A stretch of 60,866 bases of DNA from Alphaproteobacteria bacterium (GCA_028281925.1 JANQIX010000062.1:1-60866), one strand, 5' to 3'; shown: positions 25,569 to 34,706, counted from the first letter of the stretch. The notes: generated by a model not told the origin, from the letters alone. A program made the numbers and translations.

Positions 25569-26729
25569 TCAGTAGAGGAACATGGGCAGTCCCTGCGGGT
25601 GCAGCACACGGGCGCGGTAATTCTCCGCGTCGTACAGCCGCTCCACATCCACGCGCTTCTGCGCCGAGGTCGCCGTTTCCACCGGGACGGTGGTGTAGCA
25701 GCCGTTCTGCAACGCGACCATGATGCCGGAATGGCCCATTTCGAGCTGCTGCACGGCGAGATTGCCATAGGACGTGGCGACCATGCGATCCAGCGAATCC
25801 GGCGCGCCGGCGCGCATCATGTAGGCCAGCGACTGATTGACGATCTCGATGCCCGTCAGTTGCTTAAGGGCATCACCGGTATGCTTGCCGATGCCGCCCA
25901 GCTTCTTGTGGCCGTAGGCATCTTCCGGCCCGCCTTCGATGATCTCGCCGCCTTCCATCTGCGCACCTTCCGAGACGACGACGACGGCATAGCCGCTGGG
26001 GTTGCTGTTCCGGTCTCTTGCCACCAGTTCGGCAAGCTTCTGGATGTTGAATGGCACTTCGCTGATCAGCGCCCGGTCCGCATCCGCCAGATAGGCGGCG
26101 ATCAGTGCGGTCTCACCGCTATTGCGGCCGAACAACTCAATCACCGCGACGCGCTCATGGCTGCCGCTGGGCGTGCGCAGCGCGTGGATGAATTCCACGC
26201 TGCGGGTCACGGCGGTCGAGAAGCCGATGCAGTAGTCCGTGCCGTGGACGTCGTTGTCCATCGTCTTCGGGATCGCCACACAGCGGAACCCTTCCTTGTG
26301 CAGCCGGACGGCGTAGCTGAGCGTGTCGTCACCGCCGATGGGCACCAGGGCCTGGATCCCCAGCTTGTCCAGCACCTGCAGCACATAGGGCGTGGTGTCG
26401 GCCAGGCCCTTTTCGCCTTCGTAGGCGAATTTGCCCTCCAGGAAGGCCGGCATATCCTTCTTGCGCGTTTTCTGCGGATTGGTGCGCGAGGTGTGCAGGA
26501 AGGTGCCACCGGTGCGGTCGACGGTGCGAACGGTCGCGCGCGTCACCGGCATCACCCATTCGCTGTTGTCCTCAAACGACTTGTTGACGTCATAGTTCAG
26601 CGGGCCGGCCCAGCCGCGGCGAAACCCGACGACCTCCCAGCCGTTCTCTTCAGCGCGGTTGACGACCGCCTTCATGCAGGGGTTCAGACCCGGGACATCG
26701 CCGCCGCCGGTCAAGATGCCAATGCGCAT
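25569..26729 (-). CDS. PPi-type 6-phosphofructokinase
   Basis: 386 residues. Phosphorylates fructose-6-phosphate. Two positions decide the donor: GGDD at 132-135 (Asp where ATP enzymes have Gly) and PKTMDND at 154-160 (Lys where ATP enzymes have Gly). Both are marks of pyrophosphate-dependent, reversible enzymes. The N-terminal [11 protein letters not shown] and the [10 protein letters not shown] region are family-typical. GGGGAG precedes the ATG. It lies ~250 bp downstream of the GlpX-like gene on the same strand, so a reversible enzyme and a putative bisphosphatase of the same reaction sit together. Confidence 0.9.
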   Translation of the reverse strand: MRIGILTGGGDVPGLNPCMKAVVNRAEENGWEVVGFRRGWAGPLNYDVNKSFEDNSEWVMPVTRATVRTVDRTGGTFLHTSRTNPQKTRKKDMPAFLEGKFAYEGEKGLADTTPYVLQVLDKLGIQALVPIGGDDTLSYAVRLHKEGFRCVAIPKTMDNDVHGTDYCIGFSTAVTRSVEFIHALRTPSGSHERVAVIELFGRNSGETALIAAYLADADRALISEVPFNIQKLAELVARDRNSNPSGYAVVVVSEGAQMEGGEIIEGGPEDAYGHKKLGGIGKHTGDALKQLTGIEIVNQSLAYMMRAGAPDSLDRMVATSYGNLAVQQLEMGHSGIMVALQNGCYTTVPVETATSAQKRVDVERLYDAENYRARVLHPQGLPMFLY

Positions 26730-26975
26730 ATCTGTGGTTCTCCCCTTCTTGGTGACTGTTCCTCCTGCCGACGGGCCAGGGGCCTTCGTGCGGCGTCCGG
26801 GGTCTTGGGGCAGGGGCGAACACCTTCGCTCCGGGGGGATCGGTCCCGCCCGTCGATCTCATGACGTCGCTCGCCGGCCTAATGGCGCAGCCCCGAAAAC
26901 GTCGGCTTGGTATCCGGCCGGCGGATGGATCCCCTGGCTGGCCTTGCGCTCAGCCGGCCAACGCCGTGCGTTGGG

Positions 26976-27974
26976 TCAGTTCACGCTGCGTTCGTGTCGA
27001 CTCTCGATGAATTCGAACCCGCCGCTGGCGGTGTCGGCGACCACGGAATGGGTGGCGAGGGACTCAAGCCTGCGGCGCACGCCTTTCAAGAGGATGCCGT
27101 CGGTGATCCCGGTGGCGGCGAAGGCGACGTTGCCGGTCACCAGCTCTTTGGTCCGGTAGACGCGCGTGAAGTCCTTGATCCCCCACGCCTGGGCCATGGC
27201 GCGTTCGTCGTCGTTGCGGAACAAGAGGCGCGCGCGCATGCGTCCGCCGAAGCACTTCAGCGCCGCGGCTGCCAGCACACCTTCCGGGGCGCCGCCCGTG
27301 CCCATATAGAGATCGATGGGGCTGTCCGGCATGGCCACCGACACGATGCCGCTGATGTCGCCATCCGGAATGGCCATCGTGCGCGCGCCAGCGTTGATGA
27401 CCTTGGCGAACAGGCTGTCGTGCCGCGGGCGGTCGAGCATGCAGACAACGATCTCGCCGGGGTCGACGCCTTTGGCGTCGGCGAGATTGCGGATGTTGTC
27501 GGCAACCGGCGCGTCGAGATCGACCACGTCGTCCGGCAGGCCGGGGCCGATGGCGATTTTCGTCATATAGACGTCGGGCACGCGCATGATCGTGCCGTCT
27601 TCCACCATTGCCATCACGCTGATGGAATTGCTGCGGCCCATGGCCGTGGATGCGGCGCCTTCCACCGCGTTCAGCGCGATATCAACGGCCGGGCCGTCGG
27701 AGCCGATTAACTCGCCATTATAGAGAATCGGCGCGACGCCACGCACGCCTTCGCCAAGGACCACCGTGCCCCGGATCTGCAAGCCTGCGAGCGCTCGACG
27801 CATGGCGTCGGCCGCAGCGACATCCGTCGCCTGTTCGTTGCGCCGCCCGAAGAACATCGAAGCGGCCAACGCAGCTTCTTGCGTCACCTGCAGGCCGCCA
27901 TTCAGCAAATCTGACATCACGGCCTGCTGGCCGGCGGCCGCGTAGGTGTCGGACATCACGTGGGTGTCGGACAT
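26976..27974 (-). CDS. GlpX-like class II fructose-1,6-bisphosphatase homologue with altered active site
   Basis: 332 residues from the ATG at 27974 (GGAGGG site). Overall alignment to E. coli GlpX is clear: GRSNSISVMAM, PDVYMTKIAIGPG, IPDGDISG, GTGGAPEGVLAAA and FAATGITDGILLKG. Key positions differ from E. coli GlpX as I recall it. The Lys29 position is Glu47. Asp85 of the DPIEGT metal motif is Asn102 (here LNAVEGA). The EIDEAP loop is VRGVAP at 77-82, though the preceding Glu76 is kept. Asp33 (D51) and Glu88 (E105) are also kept. The frame is intact, so this is a diverged protein rather than a broken one. It may have lost or changed phosphatase activity. Confidence 0.8.
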   Translation of the reverse strand: MSDTHVMSDTYAAAGQQAVMSDLLNGGLQVTQEAALAASMFFGRRNEQATDVAAADAMRRALAGLQIRGTVVLGEGVRGVAPILYNGELIGSDGPAVDIALNAVEGAASTAMGRSNSISVMAMVEDGTIMRVPDVYMTKIAIGPGLPDDVVDLDAPVADNIRNLADAKGVDPGEIVVCMLDRPRHDSLFAKVINAGARTMAIPDGDISGIVSVAMPDSPIDLYMGTGGAPEGVLAAAALKCFGGRMRARLLFRNDDERAMAQAWGIKDFTRVYRTKELVTGNVAFAATGITDGILLKGVRRRLESLATHSVVADTASGGFEFIESRHERSVN

Positions 27975-28706
27975 GGAGATCCCTCCGTCGCTCGTTCGAT
28001 GCGCAATCATTTGCACGTCAATGCCCGTGCGGATGCGCGCCGAGGAACGCCGACGAAACCGACAAATGGGTGTCGCCATCCGGACGGTGTCGATAAGCGT
28101 ACACTGCTGCTTAATGGTCCGGTCAACAATTCATAACAAATCATGGTGCCAGATATTGACAAAGGTGATGATTTGTTCGAGAATAAAAGATGGAAGAAAG
28201 TGTTCGATAGCAAAGTTATTTTGTAATCACCTTGATTTGGTCTTGCCGAATCCAGGGCGATCATGCTCGCGACTGTGCCATCCACAGCGATCGTGCTTAT
28301 CAGCCGTCTTCCATTGCGATGACGTGGCCAAGCGTACCATCCGTGCCCAGCAGCTTCAGCGGGGGCGCACAGGAAGCGCTGCGGACTCGCCACTGAGCTC
28401 GCATGCCAACGGCACGGCTGCACGACCTGCCGCCGACCGGTTCCTCTGTGTTGATTCATCGATTATGTGAATTCAGTATACAATATGCAGGTGCCGATCA
28501 AAGTCTCGGTCAACTGCGTGCAGGCCGAAAGTTGAGTACGCGTTCGTTGAGAAAGTCAACCGAACGATAACCCGAAACCGCTCGGCATGCGACCGCCAGC
28601 CCGGGGCGGTTAAGCCGCTGGCTCAAGATTGCATTCAGAATTCAAACCATGATAGGAAGAATTCGGCGGCCTCGAACGGCCTCTCCGGCACCCGGGATCC
28701 GACAGC
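27975..28706. other. Divergent intergenic region between glpX-like and fuconate dehydratase genes
   Basis: About 730 bp without a convincing gene. 28110-28230 is AT-rich and contains TTGACA at 28156 with a weak GAGAAT 17 bases on. A GTATAC-centred site at 28471-28486 (CAGTATACAAT) resembles half of an FCD-regulator operator and lies ~220 bp upstream of the dehydratase start. Confidence 0.35.
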
Positions 28707-30014
28707 ATGCAAGATTGCACGATCGCCGATGTCACCGTGCGGGACATTCGCTTTCCCACGTCGCGGGAGCTCGACGGGTCCGATGCGATGAACGAGGCGC
28801 CGGACTATTCGGCGACCTATGTCGTGCTGCACACAGACCCGGCCGAAGCGCCAGACGGCCACGGCATGACCTTCACGATCGGACGCGGCAACGAGATCTG
28901 TGTGGCGGCCGTGCGGTCATTGGCGCCTCTGGTCGTGGGGCGGCGGCTGAGCGAGATCGCGGCCGATATGGCCGGGTATTGGCGCGCGCTGAACGCCGAC
29001 AGCCAGCTGCGCTGGATCGGGCCGGAAAAGGGTGCGATCCATCTGGCGCTTGCCGCCGTGATCAACGCCACCTGGGATCTCTGGGCCAAGGCCGTCGGCA
29101 AGCCCGTTTGGAAGCTGCTGGCCGACATGACGCCGGAACAGGTCGTCGGCTGCATCGACTTCCGCTACATCGAAGATGCGCTGAGCCCGCAAGAGGCGCT
29201 GGAAATCCTCGCCCGCAATGCGCCTTCGAAGGCTGCCCGTGAGGCGGAGATGCGCGCCCACGGCTATCCCTCCTACACCACGTCGGCCGGGTGGCTCGGC
29301 TATGACGACGACAAGATGCGCCGGCTGTGCCGCGATGCTATTGCTGCGGGCTGGGACAACTTCAAGATCAAGGTTGGCGCCGATGTCGAGGACGATATCC
29401 GGCGCGCTCGCCTGATCCGGGAAGAGATCGGCTACGACCGCAAGCTGATGGTCGACGCCAACCAGGTTTGGGGTGTCGACGAGGCGATCGCCCATATGCG
29501 CCGCCTGGCGGAGTTCAAACCCTGGTTCATCGAAGAGCCGACGAGCCCGGACGACATCCTGGGCCATGCGACGATCCGCAAGGCGCTGAAGCCGATCGGC
29601 GTGGCGACCGGCGAGCACTGCCACAACCGTGTGATGTTCAAGCAGCTGTTCCAGGCCGAAGCGATCGACGTCTGCCAAATCGACAGCTGCCGCCTCGGTG
29701 GGGTCAACGAGATCCTGGCGGTGCTGCTGATGGCGGCCAAGTACCGGGTCCCGGTGTGGCCGCATGCCGGCGGCGTGGGCCTATGCGAATACGTCCAGCA
29801 TCTGTCGCTGTTCGACTATGTCGCCGTGTCGGCCTCGCTGGAAGGCCGGCTGACGGAATACGCCGACCATCTGCACGAGCATTTCGTCGATCCCGTCAAC
29901 ATGCAGGGCGGCCGCTACATGCCACCGGAGCGGCCGGGCTACAGCATCGAGATGTGGCCTGAGAGCCTGGACGCGCACGAGTACCCCAACGGTTCCGTCT
30001 GGCGGGCGGCCTGA
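28707..30014 (+). CDS. L-fuconate dehydratase (enolase superfamily)
   Basis: 435 residues, matching the length of characterised L-fuconate dehydratases. It dehydrates L-fuconate to 2-keto-3-deoxy-L-fuconate. Family landmarks are strong: IRFPTSRELDGSDAMN at the N-terminus, FTIGRGNE, NFKIKVG with the KxK catalytic base, MVDANQVW, WFIEEPTSPDDILGH with metal acids, GEHCHNR, and PHAGGVGLCEYVQHL with the His end. The substrate call rests on these local matches; related sugar acids are possible. The next gene begins 39 bp downstream. No strong ribosome site is visible before the ATG. Confidence 0.87.
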   Translation: MQDCTIADVTVRDIRFPTSRELDGSDAMNEAPDYSATYVVLHTDPAEAPDGHGMTFTIGRGNEICVAAVRSLAPLVVGRRLSEIAADMAGYWRALNADSQLRWIGPEKGAIHLALAAVINATWDLWAKAVGKPVWKLLADMTPEQVVGCIDFRYIEDALSPQEALEILARNAPSKAAREAEMRAHGYPSYTTSAGWLGYDDDKMRRLCRDAIAAGWDNFKIKVGADVEDDIRRARLIREEIGYDRKLMVDANQVWGVDEAIAHMRRLAEFKPWFIEEPTSPDDILGHATIRKALKPIGVATGEHCHNRVMFKQLFQAEAIDVCQIDSCRLGGVNEILAVLLMAAKYRVPVWPHAGGVGLCEYVQHLSLFDYVAVSASLEGRLTEYADHLHEHFVDPVNMQGGRYMPPERPGYSIEMWPESLDAHEYPNGSVWRAA

Positions 30015-30053
30015 GCCGAACGCGGTGGGAAACGACAAGGCAAGGAGTTGCTG

Positions 30054-31061
30054 ATGCTGCCCAAGATCGGTGTCCTTCTGGGCGACCCCTGCGGGATCGG
30101 GCCCGAGCTGGTTGCGAAGCTGCTGGCCGACGAGACGCTGATTGCGCGTGCCCGCGTGCTGGTGATCGGCGACGGCCGGTATCTTGCGGCTGGCCGGCGC
30201 GTGGCGGGGACCGAGGGGGAGCTGCCCGTCTACAAGGCGGCGCAGGCTTGGGCGGCCGGGGGCCAGACGCCGGCTCTGCTGGATCTTCGGGCCGCCGATC
30301 CGGAGACGCTGACGCCGGGCACCGCGATGGAGCCTGCGGGCCGCGCCGTGCTGGATTGCCTTCGGTTTGCATTGCAGCTGGCGCAGGACGGCACCATCGA
30401 CGCGATTTGCTTCGCCCCGTTCAACAAGCAGGCGATGCACATGGCGGGTCTCGGTTTCGATGACGAGCTTCAGTTCGTGGCCAACGAGATCGGCTTCGGT
30501 GGACCTGTGAGCGAGTTCAATGTGCTGGAGGCATTGTGGACCGGCCGCGTCACCTCGCATATCCCACTGGCGAAGGTCAGTGAGTCGATCACGCGCGAAG
30601 GCGTGGTCGAGGCGGTTCGCCTGATCTCCGGCGCGCTGATGGCGTCCGGCGTGTCGCGCCCTCGCATAGGGGTGGCAGGGCTCAATCCCCATGCCGGCGA
30701 CGGCGGTGTTTTCGGTCGGGAGGAGATCGACGTGATCGCCCCCGCGGTGGCGGAGGCAAAGGCGGCCGGCATCGCGGCCGACGGCCCGTTTCCCGCGGAC
30801 ATCGTGTTCCGCCGCGCGCAGGCCGGCGAGTTCGACGCGATCATCAGCATGTATCACGACCAGGGTCAGATCGCGATGAAGCTGATGGGCTTCGAGCGCG
30901 GCGTGACCGTGCTGGGCGGCCTGCCCATCCCGCTGACGACGCCGGCCCATGGTACGGCCTTCGACATTGTCGGCCGCGGCATTGCCAATCCCGAAGCGAC
31001 ACGGCAAGCCTTCATGGTCGCCTGCCGCATGGCCGAAGCGCGGCTGAGCGCTGCCGCCTGA
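30054..31061 (+). CDS. PdxA-family dehydrogenase, variant metal site
   Basis: 335 residues. ATG at 30054 sits six bases after AAGGAG. The PdxA fold is clear: GVLLGDPCGIGPEL, FAPFNKQAMHMAG, VTSHIPLAKV (His169, a metal ligand in the family), GLNPHAGDGGVFG, and SMYHDQGQIAMK with the third metal His. The first metal His, normally in a GHTE motif, is replaced: GFDDELQFVA at 134-143 places Glu138 there. So it is unlikely to be the vitamin B6 enzyme and more probably oxidises a sugar-acid or threonate-type substrate in the catabolic operon with fuconate dehydratase and a GntR regulator. Confidence 0.78.
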   Translation: MLPKIGVLLGDPCGIGPELVAKLLADETLIARARVLVIGDGRYLAAGRRVAGTEGELPVYKAAQAWAAGGQTPALLDLRAADPETLTPGTAMEPAGRAVLDCLRFALQLAQDGTIDAICFAPFNKQAMHMAGLGFDDELQFVANEIGFGGPVSEFNVLEALWTGRVTSHIPLAKVSESITREGVVEAVRLISGALMASGVSRPRIGVAGLNPHAGDGGVFGREEIDVIAPAVAEAKAAGIAADGPFPADIVFRRAQAGEFDAIISMYHDQGQIAMKLMGFERGVTVLGGLPIPLTTPAHGTAFDIVGRGIANPEATRQAFMVACRMAEARLSAAA

Positions 31062-31110
31062 GGCGCATGACGGCCCGGCTGACCGTCCGCCGGCAACTGC
31101 GGGGTGGCGG

Positions 31111-31127
31111 TGGCATGCGGTATGCCA
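31111..31127. promoter_or_regulatory. Perfect inverted repeat upstream of the second GntR gene
   Basis: TGGCAT, five bases, ATGCCA. It lies in the gap between the PdxA-like gene and the GntR gene, ~55 bp before the regulator start. This fits an autoregulatory operator. Confidence 0.45.
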
Positions 31128-31180
31128 ATATCCTGTCGGACCAGCCGGCGGAATGGCCGGCGACCGTCTGGTGAGGGCCG

Positions 31181-31897
31181 ATGACGATACGCGGTGCGGA
31201 GACCACGCCGGAGGAGCAGGCCGGCTTTGACCAGGTACCGATGATCCGGCGCCGTTCTCTGCATGAGGAAGTGGTCACGCATCTGCGCGACATGATCATC
31301 GAGGGCGAGCTGAAGCCCGGTCAGCGGCTGCCGGAACGGGAGCTGTGCGAGCGTTTCGGCATCTCCCGCACGCCGCTGCGCGAGGCGATCAAGGTGCTGG
31401 CCAGCGAGGGGTTGGTGGAGCTGCCGCCCAACCGCGGCGCGACTGTCACTGAGCTTTCGCCGGAAGACATGCGCGGCATGCTGCAGGTCATCGGCGTGCT
31501 GGAGATGCTGGCGGGGGAACTCGCCTGTGCCGTGGCGACGGATGAGGAGATCCGCGGCGTCGTCGCCATGCACTATGAGATGATGGCGCAATACGCCAAA
31601 CGCGACCGGCTGGCCTATTTCAAGCTGAACCAGGCGATCCATGCCGAGATTGTGCGCATCTCCCACAACACCACGCTCGGCCACGCCCATGCGGGCCTGA
31701 GCGCCCGCATGCGTCAGATCCGCTATTACGGCAACCGCTATCCCGAGCGCTGGAAGGTGGCGGTGGCGGAACACGAAGCCTTCATCGCCGCGCTGGAAGC
31801 CCGTGACGGCGGCGAGCTTGGGCGGCAGCTGCGCGCTCATATGGATTCCACCTGGGGCGCCATTCAACACCACCTGGCGCAGGAGGCGACGGTTTAG
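31181..31897 (+). CDS. GntR-family transcriptional regulator (FCD domain)
   Basis: 238 residues. The winged helix occupies ~25-92, with FGISRTPLREAIKVLASEGLV as the DNA-reading part. The FCD domain follows, with FKLNQAIHAEIVRISHN and EHEAFIAALEARDG carrying the His residues that usually bind a metal and the effector. GTGAGGG precedes the ATG. It is the last gene of the fuconate dehydratase / PdxA-like cluster and is its likely local regulator, sensing a sugar acid. Its stop overlaps the stop of the opposing LysR gene. Confidence 0.88.
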   Translation: MTIRGAETTPEEQAGFDQVPMIRRRSLHEEVVTHLRDMIIEGELKPGQRLPERELCERFGISRTPLREAIKVLASEGLVELPPNRGATVTELSPEDMRGMLQVIGVLEMLAGELACAVATDEEIRGVVAMHYEMMAQYAKRDRLAYFKLNQAIHAEIVRISHNTTLGHAHAGLSARMRQIRYYGNRYPERWKVAVAEHEAFIAALEARDGGELGRQLRAHMDSTWGAIQHHLAQEATV

Positions 31898-32772
31898 GCG
31901 GCCGCAACTTCCTTCGGTGCGGCATCGAACGCGTCGCAGAAATGGGCTGCGAGCCTCTCCACTGCGGGCTCTGAGCGGGATCGGGCCAGCAGAAGCGCGA
32001 ATTCCAGATCCGGCAGCCGCGGCAGGCCGTTACGCCCATCAAGGGCCCGCAGCTGCCCGCCCGCAAGCCGGGCCGTTCGGGCTGTGACGGCAAGCCCGGC
32101 GCTGACCGCGGCGCGCAGCCCGGACAGGCTCGGGCTTTCGTACACGATCTCCCAGTCGATGCCCGCCGCGTCCAGGGCCGCCAGGGCGGCGTTGCGATAG
32201 GTGCAGGCGCCGGGGAAGAGAGCAAGAGGCAGGGGTCGCGTGGCGGACGTGTCGAAGTCGCCATGGCCGATCCACACCATGGGTTCGCGCCGGAGCGGGC
32301 GCCAAGTGCGGCTGTCGCCCGCCCGCAGCGTCAGGGCGATGTCCAGCCGGCCGTCATCCACCGCGTCGATCAGCGGCCGGCTATTGTCGATGCGCACCTC
32401 CAGCCGGATGCCCGGGTGGCTGATGGCAAACCGCCGAAGCACCTCGGGTAGGCCCGCATCGGCCACGTCCTGTGCGGCGCCCAGCCTGATCGTGCCGGTG
32501 ACGTCGAACGCTCTGAGCGCGCCGATGGCCGCATCGTTGGTTTCGAGAATCCGCCGGGCATAGCCCAGCAGCCGCTCGCCGGAGGCGGTCAGGACCATAC
32601 GCCGACCGTCCCTCTGGAACAGTGTGGCACCGGCCTGTGCGGACAGACGGTCGACTTGCTGGCTCACGGCCGGCAGGGATCGGCCGACGCGCCCGCCGGC
32701 GGCGGCGAAGCTGCCGGACTCCGCAATCGCCACCAGAGTCCTGAGGCAGTCCATGTCCAGGTTCGTGACCAT
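31894..32772 (-). CDS. LysR-family transcriptional regulator
   Basis: 292 residues. The N-terminal helix-turn-helix spans ~4-63 (LRTLVAIAESGSFAAAGGRV with SLPAVSQQVDRLSAQ). A periplasmic-binding-type effector domain covers ~90-280, starting with GTIRLGAAQDVAD. It is divergent from the tautomerase gene with a 103-bp shared control region, the usual arrangement for a LysR activator and its target. The effector is unknown; tautomerase linkage suggests an aromatic or keto-enol compound. Confidence 0.88.
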   Translation of the reverse strand: MVTNLDMDCLRTLVAIAESGSFAAAGGRVGRSLPAVSQQVDRLSAQAGATLFQRDGRRMVLTASGERLLGYARRILETNDAAIGALRAFDVTGTIRLGAAQDVADAGLPEVLRRFAISHPGIRLEVRIDNSRPLIDAVDDGRLDIALTLRAGDSRTWRPLRREPMVWIGHGDFDTSATRPLPLALFPGACTYRNAALAALDAAGIDWEIVYESPSLSGLRAAVSAGLAVTARTARLAGGQLRALDGRNGLPRLPDLEFALLLARSRSEPAVERLAAHFCDAFDAAPKEVAAA

Positions 32773-32875
32773 AGAAACTTCGATAACATGAAACTGTCTC
32801 TTCAGATAGTTCCAATTATTCGTACGAAAGATTTCGCTTACATGTTCGCCGACACATCAACCGGAGGCAGGACGG
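32773..32875. promoter_or_regulatory. Shared control region of the LysR/tautomerase divergon
   Basis: AT-rich 103 bp. It contains TTC-N8-GAA (32779-32792), a repeated AAACT (32775 and 32791) and a perfect palindrome TTCGTACGAA at 32819-32828. These are candidate LysR contact sites. GGAGG at the right edge is the tautomerase ribosome site. Confidence 0.45.
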
Positions 32876-33268
32876 ATGCCCTATATCGAGATCACGACAA
32901 GCGGACGGCCCCTGGGCGCGGATGAGAAATTCCGACTGATCGCCGAGACGACGCGTCTGATGGACGACTTCATGCGCAAGAAGCGAGAGCTGATCTCCGT
33001 CAGGATCGAAGACGGAGATACGGCTGCCTGGGGTATCGGTGGCACACTGTTGGGTGAAGGCCAAGTGGCTGCCCATATGGAGCTGAAGGTGAGCCAAGCC
33101 ACAAACACGCCCGGCGAGAAGGCAGCGATGATCGAAGCCGGGTACGCGCTGCTGCGCGAGGTGGTTGGAGCGATCCCCGAGGCGAGCTATGTGATCGTCA
33201 ATGAGATCCCTTTGGAGAACTGGGGCTATGGTGGCGTCGCCATGGCGGAGCGATACGCCAAGCATTGA
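32876..33268 (+). CDS. Tautomerase-family protein (4-oxalocrotonate tautomerase-like)
   Basis: 130 residues. The start MPYIEITTSGRPL exposes Pro1 after Met removal, the catalytic base of tautomerases. At 130 residues it is about twice the length of a single 4-OT unit, so it probably has two beta-alpha-beta units in one chain. The C-terminal half (ASYVIVNEIPLENWGYGG) resembles the second unit. GGAGG precedes the ATG. It is controlled in all likelihood by the divergent LysR regulator. The substrate is unknown. Confidence 0.8.
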   Translation: MPYIEITTSGRPLGADEKFRLIAETTRLMDDFMRKKRELISVRIEDGDTAAWGIGGTLLGEGQVAAHMELKVSQATNTPGEKAAMIEAGYALLREVVGAIPEASYVIVNEIPLENWGYGGVAMAERYAKH

Positions 33269-33289
33269 CCGGCGCGCGGGGGACGGGCG

Positions 33290-33631
33290 GTGCGTGCGGT
33301 CGTGATCCGCGCGCATCGCAGCGCCTACCCTGAGCCGATCACCGGTAAAGCCGGGGACACGCTGACGCTGGGCCAGCGCGACGACGAATGGCCCGCGTTC
33401 ATATGGGCAAAGGCCGCGTCTGGCCGCGAGGGGTGGGTGCCGGACGCCTACCTTGAGATCTCAGGCAGTTCGGGAACGCTCACGCGCGACTACGTTGCGC
33501 ATGAGCTGACGCTTTCCGAAGGCGCCCTCGTGGAGGTTTTGGAGGAAACCGGCGGGTGGGCGTGGTGCCGGACCGATGGTGGCGAACTTGGCTGGCTGCC
33601 GATGACCCATATTGCGTCAGCGGCCGGCTGA
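33290..33631 (+). CDS. Tandem SH3-like domain protein
   Basis: 113 residues from a GTG start. Two SH3-type beta-barrel units are visible. The first (1-~57) contains GDTLTLGQRDDEWP and GREGWVPDAYLEI. The second (~63-110) contains VAHELTLSEGALVEVLEETGGWAWCR and GELGWLPMTHI. The paired GWVP/GWLP motifs mark the ends of the barrels. There is no signal peptide, so it acts in the cytosol, perhaps in protein or peptide binding. It starts 21 bp after the tautomerase stop and is probably co-transcribed with it. Confidence 0.75.
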   Translation: MRAVVIRAHRSAYPEPITGKAGDTLTLGQRDDEWPAFIWAKAASGREGWVPDAYLEISGSSGTLTRDYVAHELTLSEGALVEVLEETGGWAWCRTDGGELGWLPMTHIASAAG

Positions 33632-33720
33632 CCAGGGTCGGAGAGCCATCGGTTTTCATTGGCTTCTCCGAAACCGGCCGCTAGCTTCCGACGGTTGCCG
33701 CCTCGGGGTATCTCGTCCAT

Positions 33721-34596
33721 ATGCGCAAGTCCGTGTTTCGTTCGCTGCTGGGCCGGATCGGCGCGGCGCTTGGCGTGCTTCGGCCGATCGGGGAAGAGGT
33801 CTTCGTCTCCGACGAGACACTGGCCGATGGCAGCTGGGGGCGAGACTTGACGACCCGCCGCCATGCCGAGCTGATCGGCTTTCTGCGCGAGGAGAAAATC
33901 CCGACCGACGCGCGCATCCTTGACGTCGGAAGCTCTTGGGGGTTCCTGGCCAAGGCGCTGCACCACCATGGCTACCGCAATCTCTGGGGATGCGATCGCA
34001 TTCCAGGTGATGCGGGCCCGCGGCCCGGCAAGCCCTTTCAGGACTATCGGGGCCTGATGCGCTACACCGGGGTCGACCTCAATCGCGACAAGCTGGCCCC
34101 ATTCGAGCCCGATAGCTTCGACGTGATCATCTGTTCGGAGGTGCTGGAGCATCTCGAAGCGCCCGGCGCCATGCTGAAAGATTTTCAGCGGACGCTGAAG
34201 CCTGGCGGGCTCGTCTTCATGGAGGTGCCTAATCCTCAGAATATCTTCGAACGCCTGCGCTTCATGCATCGCGGGCAGTTCAAGCGTTTCCGACCGAAGC
34301 TCAGGCCGGATCATACCGGCCATATCTCGATCATCACGTCGGATATTCTGATGGCACTCTGTGCCCGTTGCGATCTGAAGATCGAACGTATCCACCGCAG
34401 CTTCGTGGTATGGGACGGATACTTCGTTCTGCCCTACCGTGGCTGGGGCCTGCGGCTCAGCTATGGCGCCAATTACTTGCTGCGCAGCACGCGGAACGTC
34501 GCCTGGGCGGACTATCCGCACAAGGATTTCCACGGCTCTGGGATCGTGGTCTGGCAGAACGCCGAAGGGGTAATGGCATCGGCGGCGGGAGGTTAG
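33721..34596 (+). CDS. Class I SAM-dependent methyltransferase
   Basis: 291 residues. SAM-binding motif I is ILDVGSSWGFLAKAL near residue 66. An acidic post-I region follows, then VIICSEVLEHLEAPG and LKPGGLVFMEVPNPQN, the pattern of UbiG/glycan-type methyltransferases. The C-terminus, with FVVWDGYFVLPYRGWGLR, may bind the acceptor. It precedes a secreted beta-propeller protein, but nothing fixes the substrate. The ribosome site is weak. Confidence 0.82.
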   Translation: MRKSVFRSLLGRIGAALGVLRPIGEEVFVSDETLADGSWGRDLTTRRHAELIGFLREEKIPTDARILDVGSSWGFLAKALHHHGYRNLWGCDRIPGDAGPRPGKPFQDYRGLMRYTGVDLNRDKLAPFEPDSFDVIICSEVLEHLEAPGAMLKDFQRTLKPGGLVFMEVPNPQNIFERLRFMHRGQFKRFRPKLRPDHTGHISIITSDILMALCARCDLKIERIHRSFVVWDGYFVLPYRGWGLRLSYGANYLLRSTRNVAWADYPHKDFHGSGIVVWQNAEGVMASAAGG

Positions 34597-34706
34597 CAAT
34601 CGGCGCACCGGCATCGGCCAGTCGCCGGCGGACCCCGGTGATTTCGTCTTCAGCGGCCGACCTCTACTATGCCGACGCCGCAACAGACAATGAACGGGGG
34701 CGGGTT

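Noticed and set aside
28156..28184. TTGACA with a -10-like hexamer, possible promoter of an RNA
   Set aside because: The -10 is poor and nothing recognisable follows for 500 bp.
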